Source: Candidatus Komeilibacteria bacterium | GTDB taxonomy: Bacteria; Patescibacteriota; Patescibacteriia; UBA1558; 2-01-FULL-52-15 | Reading direction: 5' to 3' | DNA length: 6,019 bases | Assembly: GCA_016204595.1 (NCBI GenBank) | Contig: JACQKJ010000076.1 | Coordinates: forward strand, 1 to 6,019 | Shown here: positions 1-4,968 of the stretch, piece by piece | Numbering within the stretch: position 1 is the stretch's first letter | Layout: each line of letters starts with the position of its first letter | Program-made: the position numbers and the translations under genes | The notes under the pieces: model-generated | What the model was told of the DNA's origin: nothing | Database searches by the model: none | The model's input: only the letters and a program-made list of their open reading frames with translations

Positions 1-306
1 AACGTCTATTATACGTTTGACGTCGTTTCCGGCGTTACCTACCCGCATCACCATGGCGTCTACACCGGTACGGTGGGACTTGGCGAAGCGCCCGATAAGA
101 AGGAGGTTCTGCGGAATATACTTAAGATGCATGGTTTTTCGCTGAAAGGTTCGGTAGGAGTAGGGGATTCTGAAAGCGACATCGCGTTCCTTGAAATGGT
201 GGATCGGCCGATCGCCTTTAATCCCAACAAAGTGCTGTATAACCATGCCCGTAAAAAACACTGGGAGATAGTTGTGGAGCGGAAGGATGTAGTGTACCAG
301 ATGTAA
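1..306 (+). CDS. HAD-IB family hydrolase, C-terminal part (5' end outside window)
   Basis: Frame 1 is open from the first base to the TAA at 304-306, giving 101 residues with the N-terminus cut off by the window edge. Residues 55-60 read GDSESD, the HAD motif IV that holds Mg2+ acidic residues. Lys33 or Lys34 is a plausible motif III lysine. The following stretch (IAFNPNKVL, then ARKKHWEIV) matches the typical C-terminus of phosphoserine-phosphatase-like HAD subfamily IB proteins. The nucleophile motif DxDxT and the cap domain would lie upstream. The family dephosphorylates small phosphorylated metabolites or lipid-linked phosphates; the substrate here cannot be told. A GTG at position 73 could be taken as a start, but coding similarity runs through it, so the gene is longer. 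It has no obvious functional link to the ATP synthase genes, and 437 bp separate them. Confidence 0.85.
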   Translation, partial: NVYYTFDVVSGVTYPHHHGVYTGTVGLGEAPDKKEVLRNILKMHGFSLKGSVGVGDSESDIAFLEMVDRPIAFNPNKVLYNHARKKHWEIVVERKDVVYQM

Positions 307-317
307 AATCTTGATTC

Positions 318-326
318 TGTGGATAA
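318..326 (-). promoter_or_regulatory. Perfect DnaA-box 9-mer
   Basis: The + strand reads TGTGGATAA, whose complement TTATCCACA is the consensus high-affinity DnaA box. A relaxed copy with one mismatch (TTATACATA) lies at 424-432 over the -10 of the upstream promoter. A single box could bind DnaA as a regulator, but it could also be chance. Confidence 0.3.
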
Positions 327-351
327 CTCATCTCTTTTTTATCTTGAGAAA

Positions 352-365
352 GCTCTCTTGAGAGC
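352..365 (+). other. Hairpin with CUUG tetraloop
   Basis: GCTCT (352-356) pairs with AGAGC (361-365) around CTTG, a known stable RNA tetraloop. CTTGAGA occurs twice (343-349 and 357-363), and GAGA at 346-349 can pair instead with TCTC at 354-357. It lies 46 bp after the HAD stop codon. It could be a 3' end structure for that gene, but no T-tract follows, so it is not called an intrinsic terminator. Confidence 0.35.
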
Positions 366-399
366 GAACAACTGCATTTTACCCATATTTTACTGCCCC

Positions 400-427
400 T
401 TGACGCGTTTTATAGGCATGCTATTAT
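400..427 (+). promoter_or_regulatory. Possible sigma70 promoter upstream of the candidate RNA
   Basis: TTGACG at 400-405 and TATTAT at 422-427 are separated by 16 bp; ATTATA at 423-428 would give 17 bp. Both boxes are close to the sigma70 consensus. The predicted start is near 433-436, just before the first GCAA hairpin of the candidate RNA. It could drive that RNA or provide a second, longer leader for the atp operon. Confidence 0.5.
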
Positions 428-433
428 ACATAC

Positions 434-591
434 ATTGATCGCAAGATCCGTACCTCAAACCCAAAATCGGTCGCAAGACCATCAACATAAGGACTTCTCA
501 GAAGTCACCCCAAACCCCCGCACCACCAACTACTCCCCAAAACAACCCCCAACCACCAATAACCCTCCTGAAAGTCCTTTTCACTTTGTTT
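434..591 (+). ncRNA. Candidate structured C-rich RNA or long atp leader
   Basis: This is the main content of the 437-bp gap between the HAD gene and the atp genes. Two small hairpins share a GCAA (GNRA) loop: GATC/GATC at 437-448 and GGTC/GACC at 469-480. AAGGACTT (489-496) plus TCAG (498-501) pair with CTGA (568-571) plus AAGTCCTT (572-579), giving 12 Watson-Crick pairs with one bulged C at 497. This helix closes a 66-nt loop that is nearly free of G and carries five runs of C, ending in CCTCCT, the complement of a Shine-Dalgarno core. A competing local hairpin is GACTTC (492-497) with GAAGTC (501-506). A T-rich stretch follows the helix at 578-591. The + strand frame here has no ATG and no start with a ribosome site. 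I do not recognise a known RNA family; folding is by eye. Confidence 0.35.
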
Positions 592-637
592 AAAAAATAG
601 TATTCCGGCGGAACAAGCCATTTTTTTTGAAAAACAA

Positions 638-666
638 TTGACTCTTTTGCTTGAATAGCGTATACT
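638..666 (+). promoter_or_regulatory. Strong sigma70 promoter of the atp operon, with UP-like element
   Basis: TTGACT at 638-643 and TATACT at 661-666 are separated by exactly 17 bp, each one base from consensus. The predicted start is near 673, leaving a leader of about 70 nt before the ATG at 744. Immediately upstream, a T8 run (621-628) followed by GAAAAACAA (629-637) resembles the T-run/A-run layout of an UP element bound by the RNA polymerase alpha subunit. Position and strength suggest it is the main promoter for all seven atp genes. No internal promoter of similar quality was seen. Confidence 0.8.
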
Positions 667-743
667 GGTTGCGAAAATTGATAAGCAGTATCTCAATTTT
701 CATTGCCTGTTCCCCATATTCGTAAATGGAGAACATTTCATTT

Positions 744-1130
744 ATGCCCAAGGATCCCGAGAAAGGAAAGTCAGCTGCGGGGGGTGTTGCCAAATCCGAT
801 TCCCGTTCAGGGTCTGAAACCCTTTCTCTCGACCCTGAGGTCTCGAGACCGAATGGGCAGGATCGAACGACCGGCGGATGGTGGAAACCAGCGGTCGCTG
901 TTTTCGGGGAAGTCACCGGTTGGATCGTCGTGCCGATCGTGGGCGCTCTGTATCTGGGCCGGTATCTGGATGAACAACAGGGCACCGGCAACCTGTATTT
1001 CCTGTCGCTCACGGCACTCGCTTTCATTATCTCGTGCATTGGTATCGGGATCGTGGGCGTGAAGTACATTCGACAGATCGAAGGAGAATCAAAAAAAGAA
1101 AAAAAGAATGGTAGCAGAAACAGCATCTAA
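744..1130 (+). CDS. atpZ: AtpZ/AtpI-like small membrane protein of the ATP synthase operon
   Basis: The predicted protein has 128 residues. About 47 residues are polar and probably disordered. Two membrane helices follow (roughly 48-72 and 85-108), joined by a short loop GRYLDEQQGTG (72-82), and the tail is Lys-rich. The glycine-rich helix ending in LGxxLD and then a short GT loop is typical of the ATPase_gene1/AtpZ family, which sits first in many atp operons. Family members are proposed to help c-ring assembly or carry divalent cations; the exact role is inferred. The start at 744 is chosen because GGAG at 728-731 lies 12 nt upstream. An in-frame ATG at 726 would add six residues but has no ribosome site. 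The end overlaps atpB by 23 nt, suggesting coupled translation. Inverted repeats lie inside the N-terminal coding part. Confidence 0.75.
   Translation: MPKDPEKGKSAAGGVAKSDSRSGSETLSLDPEVSRPNGQDRTTGGWWKPAVAVFGEVTGWIVVPIVGALYLGRYLDEQQGTGNLYFLSLTALAFIISCIGIGIVGVKYIRQIEGESKKEKKNGSRNSI
807..850 (+). repeat. Inverted repeats inside the atpZ N-terminal coding region
   Basis: TCAGGGTC (807-814) is the exact complement of GACCCTGA (831-838). It is directly followed by a perfect 12-bp palindrome, GGTCTCGAGACC (839-850). The segment encodes residues 22-36, in the low-complexity, non-conserved part of the protein. It may be a hairpin repeat tolerated in coding sequence. Confidence 0.5.
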
Positions 1131-1977
1131 TCAGGATATAGCGCATGAAGTGACTTTGTTCGCAGAACCCATCTTTCACATTGGCAATTTTACCGTCACC
1201 AATTCGCTCTTGAACTCATGGTTGGCGGTTTTTTTGTTGGCCGTACTTGCGGTCGTCATCGGGCGAAAAGTGAAACGCGTGCCCGCTCTGTTGCAGTCGT
1301 TCGCCGAGACTATCATCGAGGGTGGTCTTAAAATGGCCGACAGTGTTACGAACAGCCGGGCAAAGAGCGAAAAGATCTTCCCGATCGTGTTTTCTGTATT
1401 TCTCTTCATACTCGTCAACAACTGGATGGGTCTGTTGCCCGGTCTCGGCTCGATAGGGTTCATAGAACATGCAGAGGGTGGATCCGTATTCGTGCCGCTC
1501 TTTCGCGGCGCGACCGCTGATCTCAATACCACGCTCGCGCTGGCTCTTTTTTCCGTGGTTGCCGCAAATATTTTTGGGATCATCTCTGTCGGCGCGTGGA
1601 ACTACTTCAACAAATTCGTGAACCTCAAAGTGTTGGGTGCGATCCCCGGATCTCTGAAAAAAGAGCCGACCGCAGTACTCGTCAATCCGATCACCTTCTT
1701 CGTAGGCCTTATCGAGATCATTGGAGAGATCGCCAAAGTAGCGTCCTTGTCATTCCGGTTGTTCGGCAATATTTTTGCAGGCGAAGTATTACTTTCATCC
1801 ATCGCCGTCATCTTCGCGTTCGGGCTGCCTATTCCGTTCATGTTCCTTGAGGTCATCGTTGGCATTATTCAGGCACTTATTTTCTCAATGCTGACGCTCG
1901 TGTACTTTACGGTTGCCGCAGAATCGCACGGTGGGATGGAGACCCACGGCACCGAGGCTCATTCGCAGGCGCATTGA
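1108..1977 (+). CDS. atpB: F1Fo ATP synthase subunit a
   Basis: At 289 residues it has the usual length for subunit a, the membrane stator that forms the two proton half-channels beside the c-ring. The essential arginine is Arg217, in SFRLFGNIFAGE, which matches E. coli Arg210; Glu226 and Gln255 fit E. coli Glu219 and Gln252. Family motifs PGLGS (111-115) and TADLNTT (136-142) are present. Hydrophobic helices lie near 34-52, 90-110, 139-161, 192-212, 218-240 and 243-270. The C-terminus is a short tail with four histidines (274-289), not needed by the known mechanism. ATG 1108 is the first start in frame and lies inside the end of atpZ. The only purine-rich site, AAGGAG at 1081-1086, is 21 nt away, so translation probably depends on coupling to atpZ. 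Confidence 0.97.
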   Translation: MVAETASNQDIAHEVTLFAEPIFHIGNFTVTNSLLNSWLAVFLLAVLAVVIGRKVKRVPALLQSFAETIIEGGLKMADSVTNSRAKSEKIFPIVFSVFLFILVNNWMGLLPGLGSIGFIEHAEGGSVFVPLFRGATADLNTTLALALFSVVAANIFGIISVGAWNYFNKFVNLKVLGAIPGSLKKEPTAVLVNPITFFVGLIEIIGEIAKVASLSFRLFGNIFAGEVLLSSIAVIFAFGLPIPFMFLEVIVGIIQALIFSMLTLVYFTVAAESHGGMETHGTEAHSQAH

Positions 1978-2052
1978 TGGAGTGCACCTGACCGCTTGTA
2001 TCCTCCGAAGCCTTGGCGAAGGAGGATCGGTCGAACGGTCAGACGCTATCCA
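1978..2052 (+). repeat. Long hairpin repeat, first element of the atpB-atpE gap
   Basis: CTGACCG (1988-1994) pairs with CGGTCAG (2036-2042), and TGGA (1978-1981) may pair with TCCA (2049-2052). Inside, ATCCTCC (2000-2006) pairs with GGAGGAT (2021-2027). It then has a symmetrical GAA/GAA internal loop (2007-2009 against 2018-2020), which can form sheared G-A pairs, and GC/GC closing a CTTG tetraloop (2012-2015). From memory, closely similar elements recur in Parcubacteria genomes; this was not searched. Confidence 0.65.
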
Positions 2053-2073
2053 TTAACGGGGACGACGTAAAAT

Positions 2074-2116
2074 GAACCCGACTCCGCGATAAGTCGCGGG
2101 GTATCAGGGCGGGTTC
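2074..2116 (+). repeat. Second hairpin repeat of the atpB-atpE gap
   Basis: GAACCCG (2074-2080) pairs with CGGGTTC (2110-2116). Stacked directly on it, ACTCCGCGA (2081-2089) pairs with TCGCGGGGT (2094-2102), with one G-T wobble, around a TAAG loop. ATCAGGG (2103-2109) is left as a 7-nt bulge on the 3' side only. The result is a 16-bp stem with a one-sided bulge. Only TTTA follows, so a terminator is unlikely. Confidence 0.65.
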
Positions 2117-2129
2117 TTTACGAGATGAG

Positions 2130-2204
2130 TCGGCTCCGCCGAGGTTATGTACAAAGCCCTTCATAACGCGCAGCAAGCTGCGTGGTATTACGGGCAGCGT
2201 AATA
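2130..2204 (+). repeat. Cluster of four short hairpins upstream of atpE
   Basis: Four small inverted repeats follow each other. TCGGC/GCCGA lies at 2130-2142. GTTATG (2144-2149) pairs with CATAAC (2162-2167). CGCAGC/GCTGCG lies at 2169-2182 with a CAAG loop. TATTACG (2186-2192) pairs with CGTAATA (2198-2204). The density is well above that of nearby coding sequence. Any RNA crossing this gap would be highly folded. Confidence 0.55.
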
Positions 2205-2212
2205 AAAAACAA

Positions 2213-2236
2213 CTCGTCGTAGCCTACGAAGAGGAG
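2213..2236 (+). promoter_or_regulatory. Shine-Dalgarno site of atpE with a hairpin that may mask it
   Basis: GAGGAG at 2231-2236 is 6 nt from the ATG at 2243, the best ribosome site in the window. It fixes the atpE start and rules out the in-frame ATG at 2147. TCGTA (2217-2221) pairs with TACGA (2225-2229), and CTC (2213-2215) can pair with GAG (2231-2233), covering the first half of the site. Confidence 0.65.
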
Positions 2237-2242
2237 AAATAT

Positions 2243-2455
2243 ATGGACTTAACAACACTCGCAAAAGCGCTCGCCATCGGCATCGGAAGCATCGGTCCGG
2301 CACTCGCGGTCGGCAAGATCGGCGCGAAAGCAATGGAATCGATCGGGCGCAATCCCGAATCAGCAGCAAAGATTCTGGTACCGATGCTGCTCGCATCTGC
2401 GTTCGCGGAAGCCATCGCCATTTACGCGCTGGTTATCGCGTTCGGGATCAAATAA
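2243..2455 (+). CDS. atpE: F1Fo ATP synthase subunit c
   Basis: The 70-residue protein is a hairpin of two membrane helices (about 3-32 and 43-68) joined by the polar loop RNP (36-38), matching the family RQP. Several copies form the rotating c-ring. The ion-binding acid is Glu56. The Na+ ligands known from Ilyobacter are absent: valine stands at the Gln32 position and alanine after the glutamate. Tyr61 alone remains, so proton coupling is predicted. The helix-1 packing motif is GxAxAxG (18-24), with fewer glycines than the common GxGxGxG. The gene ends in tandem stops TAA TAG. An in-frame ATG 32 codons upstream would add a non-conserved extension made from hairpin sequence, and is rejected. 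The clear Shine-Dalgarno site fits the high copy number needed. Confidence 0.95.
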   Translation: MDLTTLAKALAIGIGSIGPALAVGKIGAKAMESIGRNPESAAKILVPMLLASAFAEAIAIYALVIAFGIK

Positions 2456-2457
2456 TA

Positions 2458-2524
2458 GGAACGAGGAATGAGAAATGAGGAACGTGTTTAGCATGTTCAT
2501 TACTCATTCCTCATTCCCCGTTCC
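2458..2524 (+). repeat. Heptad inverted repeat filling the atpE-atpF gap
   Basis: The left arm is four 7-bp units from 2459: GAACGAG, GAATGAG, AAATGAG, GAACGTG. The right arm, read as complement from 2523 inward, gives GAACGGG, GAATGAG, GAATGAG. Positions 2458-2481 match 2501-2524 at 21 of 24 pairs, and an inner stem (2480-2486 with 2492-2498) closes a TTTAG loop. The element begins 3 nt after the atpE stop and ends 6 nt before the atpF ATG. Confidence 0.85.
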
Positions 2525-2530
2525 AAAAAA

Positions 2531-3028
2531 ATGGACGAACTAATCCAAACATTTCATATCGATTGGCGGTTGATGGTGGCTCAGCTGGTCAATTTCGTCA
2601 TCGTATTCTTCGTGCTCTGGCGATTTGCTCTGAAACCATTGATGAAGACCATGGCGGATCGTTCAAAGACCATCGAACAAAGCCTGCGTCATGCCGAGGA
2701 AATTGAACGCGAGCGGGCGCGATCCACACGGGAAGCGCAGGAAAAGATCCGCGAAGCCCAGCATCAGGCAATAGCGATACTGACCCAAGGCAAGAAACAG
2801 GCCGAAGAACAGCGGCAAGCAATGCTCGCGAAGACCAAACAGGACGTCGAGGGGGTCGTTGCATCTGCCAAACAGCAGATACTGCAGGAAAAGGAACAAA
2901 TGTTGGTCGACGCACGGGATGAACTCGCTGACTTGGTGGTGACTGGCATTACAAAAGTGGTCGGCAAACATCTTGACGATAAGGCGGATAAGAAAGTCAT
3001 CGCGCGTGAGCTACAGCAATTGAAGTAA
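2531..3028 (+). CDS. atpF: F1Fo ATP synthase subunit b
   Basis: At 165 residues it is near the usual length for subunit b, the peripheral-stalk protein that ties subunit a to delta and alpha and stops the head from turning. A single N-terminal membrane helix spans about 12-31. It is followed by the family motif RFALKPL (31-37) and then a long charged coiled coil (about 40-140) rich in Glu, Lys, Gln and Ala. The C-terminus (VVGKHLDDKADKKVIARELQQL) is the usual delta-binding end. Only one b-type gene is seen, so the stalk is probably a b homodimer. The ATG follows an A-rich run with no Shine-Dalgarno sequence; the heptad hairpin ends 6 nt before it. Confidence 0.95.
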   Translation: MDELIQTFHIDWRLMVAQLVNFVIVFFVLWRFALKPLMKTMADRSKTIEQSLRHAEEIERERARSTREAQEKIREAQHQAIAILTQGKKQAEEQRQAMLAKTKQDVEGVVASAKQQILQEKEQMLVDARDELADLVVTGITKVVGKHLDDKADKKVIARELQQLK

Positions 3029-3043
3029 CATAGTCTACATAGT

Positions 3044-3445
3044 ATGGCAACGAAATTTATACAGCGACTGGCCGAAGCGGCATACCGGGCTTCCATAAAC
3101 AAGCAGAAGCGCGAGATCGATGCGATCGCAGAGCGCGCGTTGTCGCTTCTGAAAACCAAGCGGATGCTCGGTAAAACCGGGGATTTTTTCACGCAGCTCG
3201 CCTTGGTGCGGCGGCGAGAGGAAGGCATCGTGGAAGCGGTTGTGGAAAGCCGTTATCCGCTTTCATCCGGCGAGCTCAAAGCGATCAAAGATTTTTTGAA
3301 ACGTACAACGCGGCGCGACGTCATACTGACGGCTGTGGAGCGCCGCGACCTTTTGGGAGGATTCCGTGTGCGATATGACGACGTGGTGTTCGACGCTACG
3401 GTCGACGCGCAACTGAAACAATTAGCACAACACGTAACGTCCTAA
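3044..3445 (+). CDS. atpH: F1Fo ATP synthase subunit delta, short form
   Basis: Delta (the bacterial OSCP) joins the b stalk to the top of the alpha/beta head. This protein has 133 residues, against about 177 in E. coli. Both ends look intact. The start (KFIQRLAEAAYRAS) fits the first helix of the family. Residues 72-133 fit the C-terminal domain, including LLGGFRVRYDDVVFDATV (103-120). The missing 40-45 residues are therefore internal to the N-terminal helical domain, and no frameshift remnant is visible. Short deltas are, from memory, common in CPR bacteria. The gene lies 15 nt after atpF and 2 nt before atpA. No Shine-Dalgarno site is present; the spacer holds two copies of ACATAGT (3028-3034, 3037-3043). 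Confidence 0.9.
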   Translation: MATKFIQRLAEAAYRASINKQKREIDAIAERALSLLKTKRMLGKTGDFFTQLALVRRREEGIVEAVVESRYPLSSGELKAIKDFLKRTTRRDVILTAVERRDLLGGFRVRYDDVVFDATVDAQLKQLAQHVTS

Positions 3446-3447
3446 CT

Positions 3448-4968
3448 ATGTCCTACGATCAGCTCGTCAAAAGTTTGCAGAAGCAACTCGAAGGTTTCGA
3501 GCCGTCCGTCAAAGAGGAAAAAGTCGGTGAGATCATCGAGCTTGGCGACGGCATCGCGCAGGTCTCCGGCCTTTCAAGCGTGGTCTCTATGGAAATGGTG
3601 GAGTGCGAGGACAGTGCCGGTACGCGGATTCCTGCGCTTGCTTTGAATCTTGAGGAATCCTCGGTCGGTATCATGTTCCTGGGTGAGTATGGCACGCTGA
3701 AGCAGGGCGATACGGTCCGCACGACCGGACGCGTCTTGGAAGTGCCGGTCGGCGAAGCCATGATCGGCCGCGTGGTCAATGCCTTGGGTACCCCGCTCGA
3801 CGGCAAGCAGGCGATCAAGACCGCGACGTTCTTTCCGGTTGAGAAGATTGCCTCCGGAGTTATCACCCGCGAATCGGTCCGCAAGCCTTTGCAGACCGGT
3901 ATTAAGGCGATCGACGCACTCATTCCCATCGGCCGGGGCCAGCGAGAACTCATCATCGGCGACCGCCAGACCGGCAAGACCGCTGTCGCCATCGATACGA
4001 TCCTGAACCAGCATGATCAGAACGTCATTTGCATCTATGTTGCGATCGGTCAGAAAGAATCGAAGATCGCGAAGATTGTAGCGAGACTCGAAGAGGCTGG
4101 CGCGATGAAATATACCACCATAGTGCTTGCAGGCGCGTCTGACCCTGCAGCCATGTCATATATTGCGCCCTACGCCGGCTGTGCCTTGGGCGAATACTTC
4201 ATGGACAAAGGCAAGGACGTGCTCATTATCTATGATGATCTGTCCAAACATGCGGTTGCCTACCGTCAGGTGTCGCTTTTGTTACGTCGGCCCCCGGGGC
4301 GCGAAGCGTATCCCGGCGATATTTTCTATCTGCATTCCCGGCTGCTTGAGCGAGCGGCAAAGATGAGCAAAGAGCACGGCGGCGGATCGCTCACGGCGCT
4401 TCCGATCATCGAAACGCAGGCAGGCGATGTTTCCGCGTACATTCCCACCAACGTCATTTCGATCACGGACGGTCAGATCTTTCTTGAGAGCGATCTGTTC
4501 TATAAGGGCATCCGACCGGCATTGAACATCGGTATTTCGGTTTCGCGTGTCGGGTCCGCGGCCCAGATCAAGGCCATGAAAAAAGTTGCGGGAACCCTGA
4601 AGCTCGACATGGCGCAGTACCGCGAACTTGAAGCGTTCGCGCAATTCGGTTCGGATCTTGACGAGGACACGAAGAAAAAGCTGGAACGGGGCAAGCGCGT
4701 TGTTGAGATCCTGAAACAGGGCCAATATCGACCGTTGCCGGTGGAAAAACAGGTCGCGATCCTGTATGCGGCATCAAAAGGCATGCTTGATGCTATTGAC
4801 CCTGAACTGCTGACTGAATTTGAGGAAAAATTCTACACCAATCTCGAAGCGCAGTATACAGACGTGTTAACCGAAATCAAGGAGACCGGAGAGATCGGTG
4901 AACGGACAGAGTCCCGTCTGAAGCAGGTTATTACCGATACGGTCGGGTCATTCAAAATTGGAGAATAA
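3448..4968 (+). CDS. atpA: F1Fo ATP synthase subunit alpha
   Basis: The 506-residue protein is full length for alpha, the non-catalytic nucleotide-binding subunit of the F1 head (alpha3 beta3). The Walker A motif is GDRQTGKT at 171-178, with Lys177 and Thr178. Walker B is VLIIYDD at 258-264. The arginine finger reaching into the beta catalytic site is Arg367, in SVSRVGSAAQ. QTGKT, not the catalytic-type GGAGVGKT, separates it from beta. The N-terminal beta-barrel domain covers roughly 25-95 and the C-terminal helical domain about 380-506. The start is 2 nt after the atpH stop and has no Shine-Dalgarno site, so translation is probably coupled. The last Glu codon and stop form the first unit of the heptad repeat that follows. 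Confidence 0.98.
   Translation: MSYDQLVKSLQKQLEGFEPSVKEEKVGEIIELGDGIAQVSGLSSVVSMEMVECEDSAGTRIPALALNLEESSVGIMFLGEYGTLKQGDTVRTTGRVLEVPVGEAMIGRVVNALGTPLDGKQAIKTATFFPVEKIASGVITRESVRKPLQTGIKAIDALIPIGRGQRELIIGDRQTGKTAVAIDTILNQHDQNVICIYVAIGQKESKIAKIVARLEEAGAMKYTTIVLAGASDPAAMSYIAPYAGCALGEYFMDKGKDVLIIYDDLSKHAVAYRQVSLLLRRPPGREAYPGDIFYLHSRLLERAAKMSKEHGGGSLTALPIIETQAGDVSAYIPTNVISITDGQIFLESDLFYKGIRPALNIGISVSRVGSAAQIKAMKKVAGTLKLDMAQYRELEAFAQFGSDLDEDTKKKLERGKRVVEILKQGQYRPLPVEKQVAILYAASKGMLDAIDPELLTEFEEKFYTNLEAQYTDVLTEIKETGEIGERTESRLKQVITDTVGSFKIGE

Noticed and set aside
73..306. HAD gene starting at GTG 73
   Set aside because: The frame is open to the first base and the upstream residues look like a continuous protein; the true start is outside the window.
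348..593. Open + strand frame across the C-rich region giving a Pro/Thr/Asn-rich peptide
   Set aside because: It contains no ATG and no alternative start with a ribosome site; the openness follows from the low T content. RNA-level pairing explains the region better.
505..696. 63-codon minus-strand frame ending in a Trp/Gly-rich stretch
   Set aside because: The Gly/Trp content only reflects the C-rich + strand. No ribosome site or family likeness was seen.
307..743. Replication origin
   Set aside because: Only one perfect DnaA box and one relaxed copy, no clear unwinding element and no dnaA or dnaN nearby.
590..1126. 178-codon open frame on the minus strand
   Set aside because: It lies antisense to atpZ and its promoter, its product resembles no family and it has no ribosome site; it is a shadow of the + strand genes.
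2074..2120. Intrinsic terminator between atpB and atpE
   Set aside because: The stem is strong but only TTTA follows and the genes downstream belong to the same complex; no T-tract.
2147..2242. 32-codon N-terminal extension of AtpE from the ATG at 2147
   Set aside because: It is encoded by hairpin repeat sequence, has no ribosome site, is not conserved in the c-subunit family, and a strong Shine-Dalgarno site precedes the ATG at 2243.
2243..2455. Sodium-coupled c-ring
   Set aside because: Tyr61 after Glu56 hints at a Na+ site, but the Gln and Ser/Thr ligands are replaced by Val and Ala.
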